Shown: one piece after another, positions 57,497 through 64,000 of the stretch
Layout: each line of letters opens with the position of its first letter
Numbering within the stretch: the first letter of the stretch is position 1
NCBI GenBank assembly: GCA_951812925.1
Contig: OX638368.1
Location: 122,163,309 to 122,227,308, forward strand
Direction of reading: 5' to 3'
DNA length: 64,000 nucleotides
Source of the DNA: Calliopum simillimum
Taxonomy: Eukaryota > Arthropoda > Insecta > Diptera > Lauxaniidae
Notes under the pieces: model-generated
Told to the model about the DNA's origin: nothing
The model's database searches: none
Seen by the model: only the letters and a program-made list of their open reading frames with translations
Position numbers and translations under genes: made by a program

Positions 57497-57760
57497 CTTA
57501 CGAATAAAGTGTACAAGGTATAAAATGCTTAGAATCATCAAGGAAATAAATGTGAAACTTTTTGGGAAATTTTTGAAAAGTTAAAAAAACAATTTTTTTT
57601 TTCTTTAAGTAATTTTTTAAAAAATTGTAAAAAAAAAATTTTTCAAAGATTATTCAAAAAAAAAAAGTTTCAAAAAATTCAAAAAAAATTCCAAAAAAAT
57701 CACACGTATTGCTTGGACGATTCTAAGCATTTTTTGAGCTGGTACACTTTGCGTGGATTG
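57497..57760. mobile_element. Foldback repeat, GTGTACAAGGCATAAAGTGC family, copy 2
   Basis: AAAGTGTACAAGGTATAAAA at the left and a terminal CTGGTACACTTTGCGTG at the right are inverted. TGCTTAGAATCATCAAGG pairs with TTGGACGATTCTAAGCA. The interior is A- and T-rich. Best of three copies. Confidence 0.7.
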
Positions 57761-57829
57761 CTTCTTATATAAAATTGAATAGGGACTACATTTAAAAAAA
57801 ACCGACTAGACTGGGGCATAGAGCCGTTT

Positions 57830-58030
57830 TTTCTTCATGTTTCTGTATGCTTATCTCAAAACATCAATATATGTGGGTGTCAAGTTGTAGTTTTAACCCG
57901 ACGATATATAACTCGTTTGGTTTTGTGAATTTCGAAAAAATGCCAGTACAAAAAGTGGTTCAGAGTAGTCCCAGGTATCTTACATTTTTCGGCGTTCATC
58001 CGATTTCTATACATCCTGTAGATGTTAACT
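57830..58030 (+). repeat. Dispersed repeat, copy 1 (ends CATCCTGTA)
   Basis: TTTGTGAATTTCGAAAAAAT, GGTTCAGAGTAGTCCCAGG and TTTTTCGGCGTTCATCCGAT parallel 62091-62180 (TTTGCGAATTTCGAAAAATA, GTTCAGAATAGTCACAGAA, TTTTCCGGTGTTCTAGCGAT) in the same order, both ending in CCTGTA. Non-coding. Confidence 0.6.
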
Positions 58031-60306
58031 AAATTAATAAGAAGAAAATTGATTTTTACTAAAACTGTACATATCGATACCTTAGAGCGCTATAGTCCTA
58101 TCTCCAATTTTTCAATTGTTGGGAAATACAAAAAGAAGATTTCAAACTGTGTTTTTTTAGAATTGGCTGCCATTTTGATATAACGATAGATGCAATAATT
58201 TTACCTTTAATATATTTTAACATAATTTAATGGTTTTAACCAATTTTATTAATTTCTAACGAAATCCTAGCCAATTTATAGTATGTCATTACTTTTGCCC
58301 TTATATAGAATTGTACTACTATTGAAATAAACGACATATTTAGTAAATTTTATGAAATTTTTCCACTAAAATGTCGTCAAAAGTCATGAAAGCATTTGAT
58401 TCATTAGTACGAAGTGCACTATTACAGAATATAATTTTTTGCAAGAGTTTACTTCTTATGAATTCAGCAAAGGTATTAAATATTTTCACATACATAATTT
58501 CAATAAAAAATTAGTTAAAACACTAATAAACAGAATAAATAAACTCATTCCAATTATAATTCAAATGAATCTGAAATAACAAAATAAATTGCTATTTGTG
58601 ATCAAAAATAAGTAAATACATCATTTAATTGCTACGATAATTAAAAGTTTCCCACGACTACTTTAATGTGCCAAGGAAAGCACACTAAATAGTTCAAAAA
58701 AAAAAAAATAAATGTTCAGTAATAATAAACATTGTACGTATGTTTAAAGGCAAACATATACATATATGTGTACATAAACAGATAGACAAACTAACAGACA
58801 GTCGAGGAAATTAAATTTTTGCAAATTAAATCAAATTTCGAGGTTAGAAAATTAAAATGCGTTCTACACAACAACTTAAGAAAATTAATGAAATTCTTTA
58901 AGAATTGCGTAGGATACTCAAAAATACATAAAGCATGCTTAGGAAGTGATACAATTAATACGTTGAAAACTGAAAATAGCAGCTGACTATTAATAACCCA
59001 ATTTGTTCACGACTGCAAAGCAATGCGTTCAACTTCAAAAATAGCAATTAAATCGAAGTGTATTGCCTGAAAATAAACAAAAAAAGTTGGAGCACATATT
59101 TCTGAAGAATTAATTGTTGCATTCAAAAAAAAAAAAAATTGACCAAATTAATGTGACGACTAATGAAGAGCAGCAACTGCCAATTAAATTTTCATTTTAT
59201 GATGGGTCTAAATTGTTCATTACTAAATGAGTTTAAAATTTTGTTTATGCTTCAAAGTTTTGCTCGCTGTTTCATCGCCTAAGTTTTGGACTTTGAAAAA
59301 TTATGAAATCAGCGCAAAATTATGGCAAATATTTTTTTCATTAAAATAGTTGATTGATTATTTTTCAGTTGCTATTTTTCAATGTTTATTTGGTTTTTTT
59401 GGTTTCCTCCTCACTTAGCTTTCAATGATTCACTTTTCGTTCAATGTGTATCGGCGTCTAACATATGATCTTTTGTGTTGATTTGATTGAAGCCTAGCTT
59501 TTCTTAATAAGTCACCACTACCGTTGCGCTCCATTACTCAAAGATCACGGCTCTGTGATTTTTTTGTTTATTTGCGTTACTTTTTATCTGCGGCTGTCAA
59601 AACAGACAGTTGCAAATTTTATTTATTTTTATTTGTAAATCATCAGAACAAAAACAAAACAAAACAAATCAAAAATTAATTAACGCTTTGTTGTTGTTGC
59701 TTCTTTTGTTCATTTATTTGTTTGTGCAAAAGCAAAAAAAAAAAAAACAACAACAAATAAATAAATAAATCAAATGCAACTAACGTTCCAACGTTCGATT
59801 GTAATCATTCGGTGGCTGGGATTCTCAATTTGGAACTTCCCATCAATTTCACAGGAGCTTGCCTTAAAAGGCGCTCATGTCAGTCAGTGTGGCAGCTTAT
59901 TTCATTATTGGATTTATTAAAGCAACAACAACAACAGTAACAAAACAACATTTATTATGAGTGACAATAGCAGTCACAACAGAAATTAGCTTAAGGTGGC
60001 CCAAATGTTCATTACATTTTCTTGTAAATTAAAATGTTTAAGGTACTAAAGAATGTTCTTATAATCTTACACTTGTTGTCTCATAAATATTTCACATACT
60101 TAAAATTAGTTTTTCTTTTTTCCTGTAATTACTTTGCAAGCTCCGAAATGAAAGAGACTCTTTTGATCCATGTAGGCTAAACTGGTTCAATTTGTATGAA
60201 GCAAAACAAAAGTCATCTCGACTCTGTCACAAAAGTTAGACAGACTATTAAAAACGATACCTGAATCAATATTTTCGTTCCGAGAAAAACCAATGGATCG
60301 CTTTTG
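58031..60306. other. Intronic, no gene seen
   Basis: AT-rich intronic sequence with A-tracts (58694-58708, 59738-59749) and AACAAC runs. No coding signal. Confidence 0.4.
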
Positions 60307-60314
60307 ATTCTCCT

Positions 60315-60744
60315 TAGTGATGAGCAAACCAAGACCAAGACCATATCAGTCTTGGTCTTGCTCTTGCACATTGAGTCTTGGTCTAAGTTTTGATATTGAG
60401 TCTTGGTCTTGATCTTGGTCATTAATTCTTGGTCTCGGTCTTGGTCTTGACAAAAATTTCTAAAGATTGTTGAGTATTTAAAATTTTGAAACATTACTTT
60501 TCCAAAGCATTTGGGTTTTTAAGATGCCAAATTTCGAATTGAGGGATGATTTAATCCTCGAAAGGGGCGTGAAATACCTATTAACTATAAATAAGCAAGA
60601 CTAAAAAGCAGCCTTGGTCTTGACAATTATCGTGAACAGGACCATGGCAGTCTTGGTCTTGCAAAGATATCAGCGTCTTGGTCTTAGTCTTGGTCTCGAA
60701 AAATTACCAAGACTCAAGACAAAGACTAATTTTGCTCGTCATTA
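60315..60744. mobile_element. hAT-type MITE (430 bp) with 8-bp duplication
   Basis: Ends TAGTGATGAGCAAA (60315) and TTTGCTCGTCATTA (to 60744) are inverted repeats. The 8-bp duplication ATTCTCCT flanks them (60307-60314 and 60745-60752). TAGTGATG-type ends with 8-bp duplications are typical of hAT elements. The interior is filled with subterminal GTCTTGGTCTTG repeats in both orientations, a likely binding zone for a transposase supplied from elsewhere. No coding capacity. Confidence 0.9.
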
Positions 60745-60956
60745 ATTCTCCTGAAGGGTCCTTTTGGCAAAAGAAGCATATTGTTGGTCATTAATTTCTT
60801 TCTTCAGATACCCAAATTTGCTTGAAAAATTTTGGCGCTAAAAAATTAAAATTTATTTTTTTTATTTGTACTTTTCTATTTTTGGAACTGAATATTAGAT
60901 ACCAAAAATCGATTTTTTTATGTTTTTCAATCACGCGATCAAAAGCAAGACATTTT

Positions 60957-61145
60957 ACGAAAAAAATGTATTAAGCATAAACTGCTTAGAATCGTTCAAG
61001 AAATACGCATGAATTTTTTCAGAACTATCTAAGACATAATTTTTAAAAAATTTGTCAAAAAATATATAAAAAAGGTCTAAAAATTGTAAAAAAGTTCACA
61101 TGTACAAATACTATAGACAATTTTAAGCATTTTAGGCTGTGTTTA
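60957..61145. mobile_element. Foldback repeat, GTGTACAAGGCATAAAGTGC family, copy 3
   Basis: ATGTATTAAGCATAAACTGC, TTAGAATCGTTCAAGAAATA and, at the right, AGACAATTTTAAGCATTTTA follow the order of copies 1 and 2. Confidence 0.55.
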
Positions 61146-61424
61146 TGATTTAGCGGAATTGCAAGCGATTGAATACTTATTGTACATGTTGGGCATTCCA
61201 AATTTCAAGATTATCCGCAAAAATCTGAAAGACGATGTCAAAAAAGCGAGCTGAGAATTTTTTTAAATTTTTCGAACGTCATTTAGAGTTTGCTCATCGC
61301 CGTTTTATGCAAAATCTCGGCTTGTGATTTTTATTTTTTTTCGACCTCAAAAATGCTCGGAATAAGTCGTGCGATATATACATATATGTATAACAAAATG
61401 GTACCTCATACAGTTAATCAATTA

Positions 61425-61788
61425 CACAGTCCTGCGTTTTTGAAAAAGTTAAAAAAATATGAAATGAGAGTAAGTGGTTTTTATAGATTTTTGATAGCTG
61501 AATCCAAATATGACTTCTGAATTGCTCTATCATGTCTGAGAAGTAAAGGTATCGCTAATCCCTGTAAAGGACTATATTCAATTTATAAACCTTTACTTCA
61601 ATGGACGATATCTAAGAAACTAATGAGGAACGCCATATGTTTGAAAATAGCGTTTTCTGTACTTTAAATCAAGGATAACTCGGACCTCAGACGTGGTGGA
61701 GTAAATCGGTCATATTCGGATTCAGCGAGAAAAAATCTATAAAAATCACCTACTCTGATCTCATAATTTTTTTTATCGCAGGACTGTG
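61425..61788. mobile_element. Palindromic element, CACAGTCCTGCG copy
   Basis: Ends CACAGTCCTGCG and CGCAGGACTGTG are exact inverted repeats, flanked on both sides by TTA (61422-61424 and 61789-61791). The interior (GCCATATGTTTGAAAATAGC, TTTAAATCAAGGATAACTCG) matches the right arm of 11168-11763. TTA duplications would suit a PIF/Harbinger-type mover. Confidence 0.75.
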
Positions 61789-61974
61789 TTATTTATTGCT
61801 TTTTTTAAATTAAATACTCACAAGAAACGTATTTTCGGAATTTCATCCTTCTGTAAAACTCATTTTGGATAAAACTTGTTGCTACAAGGTTACATTATAA
61901 AATCTTTTATGGGTCTTTTTGACCGATTTTTCCAAAAACTGGGTTATAAGTTTAATGTGTTCCAACAAAAAAAA

Positions 61975-62180
61975 TTCTATGGAAAATACCACAACGGGTT
62001 ACCAAAGACTAGAAATGTTTAAAACCTTATAATATAGTATTAAAAATATATTCCGATCTTCTGATGGCTATAAGTCGGTCAGTTTTGCGAATTTCGAAAA
62101 ATAGAACTGAGGAAAGTTGTTCAGAATAGTCACAGAAATCTAATATTTTCCGGTGTTCTAGCGATTCCCAACCACCCTGT
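61975..62180 (+). repeat. Dispersed repeat, copy 2 (ends CACCCTGTA)
   Basis: Same order of blocks as 57830-58030. The end reads CCAACCACCCTGTATAGCAC. Confidence 0.6.
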
Positions 62181-63644
62181 ATAGCACACAACAAAACTGA
62201 CAATAAGTCGACTTCGTGATAGGGCATCAATGGTGCATCGTTCTAAGTTAACCGATCGCTGCGTTTGAGAGCTGTATCTTCATAGGTTCAATTCCTACTC
62301 TACACATGGATTTTAAAGAGGCGATTTTTCAATTATAATTAATTTAATAATAAAAATAATTTAAATTACAACAACAAAAATATTGTGATAAGTCTTTGTG
62401 GCGAAAGACGAAACGTATGTCACTATAGCCGATCCGTTCCTGAAAATATCATTTTACGATTTTATTTGACAATTCTTAACTTTTATCAACTTTTTCGTAA
62501 GTATTCAATATTCTACAAGTCTTTTCTAGACTTTTTAATACTATTCGACTTCTATGATGCTATTCGTTTTTTCTTTTTTTTTTATCAAAATTTATCCATT
62601 TCTTTAATATTTTGATATTGTACTACTCAAATGGTGGTTTCAAGCCACCCTAACTTTAACTGTTGCTGCATTTATAATCAAATTCCACTGCAACAGTGTT
62701 ATCTAAAGACTTGTATCTTTTTTCAATCGCTGCTTGGTAAGGAATGCATATTGTTATTGATTTTTTTTTTTTAAATGTTTTAAAATTTTTTTTTAATCGC
62801 ATTCAAATGAATGAAATCATGTCGTGATGACGGATTTGTAGCGCTTCATCCAAAGTTTCATATTCAACCAGCAACACACAAAAGATCGAACATGCAGTCC
62901 AGTCAGTCAGAGTCATTCAATGAGATACCCAACAAGTCACAACCATTTATCCATGACTCCTCCAACACCTTAATGCGGCCACTTAAGTGTTGTTGTTGTT
63001 CTTAGTGTTGTTTTTGATATTGTTGGCTACAAATTATTTTTAATTTTCATGAGCAGCCTTTTTTTTCGCTCTCTACACTTTCCTTTGGGTTTGTTACTGA
63101 GGTTCGCATTATTAATTATGAACATATGTTGTTGGTTTTCGAGTCGATGTCGCTGGTCACACGGCTGATATGGTGTTCTTTTCTTTTGTTTTTGTTGCTT
63201 TTGCTGGCTGTTGTTGGCCGCATTAAGTGGCGAAGACTAATGGTAGGATTAGCTTATCTTAAGTATGTGTGGACAAAAATTTGTACCCTTTTTTTCGAGT
63301 TGGGAATTGGGATTCTATCGGGAAGAAATTACAGGCAATGGCGTAAATGTAGTTTATGGAGACAACAGCAACATTTTAGGTTAGCTTACAGCAGTTGTAA
63401 GGATTTTTTCAGTTATGATATCAGCATGAGGATTATGAATCTGCATACTCTTATTCGAAAAAAAAAAATTTGTAGATAGAATTTACTCTGCAAAAGTGAT
63501 GGTTTAAAAGCTATTGCTCCACCTAAGGTATACGAAATTTTTTTTCCGGATAAATAAATAAATTATCTTTAAGTGAGTTTCATCTATATCTGAGTAGCAC
63601 ATGCAGAAATTGTTTGATTTTCAATTTATTACTAGCAGTGACAA
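62181..63644. other. Intronic, one tRNA-like remnant, no gene
   Basis: Near 62236-62310 GATCGCTGCGTTTGAGAGCT, then CATAGGTTCAATTCCTACT, resemble an A-box/D-arm and B-box/T-arm, but the span between is too short for a tRNA. It may be a SINE remnant. The rest is T-rich with GTT runs (62988-63012, 63189-63215). Confidence 0.4.
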
Positions 63645-64000
63645 CCCAAGAGGAAAAATATCAAGCGCTTCTTAAGAAAGTACTTCTAAAGCACTTGTTC
63701 ACATAGAAATTTAATTTATTTTAATGTTTGTTTTAATGTTTGAGAAGTATTTTTAAAAAGAGAGGAAGAGAGAGAGAATAAAATATAAAAAATTTGTTTA
63801 ATATACAAATTTTATAGACACATTATACGAGTAAATTATGTGTCTGTATGCCCGGGTCCAATCCCCAACTCAGACATTTGTTTTTATTTTATTTACCATT
63901 TTTTTTTTTTCTTTTTTATTTGCTTTTTTTTTTGTATTTATATTTGTTTAATTGATTTATTTAATTTATTTAATTCTTGTTAGGCTGTAGGAAGCATTCG
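63645..64000 (+). mobile_element. TIR element with tRNA-like modules, copy III (cut by window end)
   Basis: Starts CCCAAGAGGAAAAATATCAA like copies I and II. A GGGTCCAATCCCC B-box-like stretch lies near 63853-63867, followed by T-runs, and GGCTGTAGGAAGCATTCG at the very end parallels the middle of copy I (near 16938-16956). More diverged than the other two; the right terminus is outside the window. Confidence 0.65.

Larger units (their letters stand above)
41712..64000 (-). other. hh: hh intron 1, partial (more than 22 kb)
   Basis: Acceptor at 41713-41712. No CGPGRG-type exon 1 sequence was found on the minus strand up to the window end, so the intron continues outside. It carries the repeats listed separately and no defensible coding sequence. 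Confidence 0.85.

Noticed and set aside
41712..64000. Search for hh exon 1 (signal peptide and CGPGRG start) on the minus strand
   Set aside because: No such sequence found, so exon 1 is taken to lie beyond the right edge.

Overview
The window is a piece of an insect chromosome holding the 3' two thirds of one gene, hedgehog (hh), on the minus strand. Exon 2 (41450-41711, Hh signalling domain) and exon 3 (12814-13505, rest of the linker, the Gly-Cys-Phe autocleavage site and the Hint domain) are read with high confidence. Exon 1, with the signal peptide, is not in the window, so intron 1 runs off the right edge. The C-terminal tail resembles Drosophila Hh, including the QNGIHWY block. With the AT-rich sequence and the transposon content this points to a higher (cyclorrhaphan) fly, perhaps tephritid-like. 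The species cannot be fixed from the sequence.

Layout: 1-12813 is the 3' flank and 3' UTR of hh, packed with decayed DNA transposons. 13506-41449 is intron 2, nearly 28 kb. It carries an intact copia-type LTR retrotransposon (19130-23932) with LTRs that look identical and an ATATC target duplication. It also carries a 3.1-kb foldback element (24344-27459) with an 8-bp target duplication, arms built from 148-bp tandem units, and a 200-N assembly gap at its centre. 41712-64000 is the visible part of intron 1. It holds a pure (TTTATG)n array, a 1.4-kb 9-bp minisatellite, a short hAT-type element with an 8-bp duplication, and more foldback repeats.

Apart from hh, every protein-coding signal I can defend belongs to a transposon: the copia Gag-Pol (open), and broken mariner, Tc1-like, PIF/Harbinger-like and zinc-finger-tailed transposase pieces. 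No tRNA, rRNA, operon or CRISPR structure is present. The most notable patterns are: elements with terminal inverted repeats that carry tRNA-like B-box modules each followed by T-runs; a GCCACGCCC/ATATCTC unit shared by several unrelated repeats; a short AAGACTTAAG-type motif scattered at least nine times through the hh introns; a three-deep transposon nest at 7448-10184; and an Hh domain that keeps the metal-site residues I recall as missing in Drosophila Hh.
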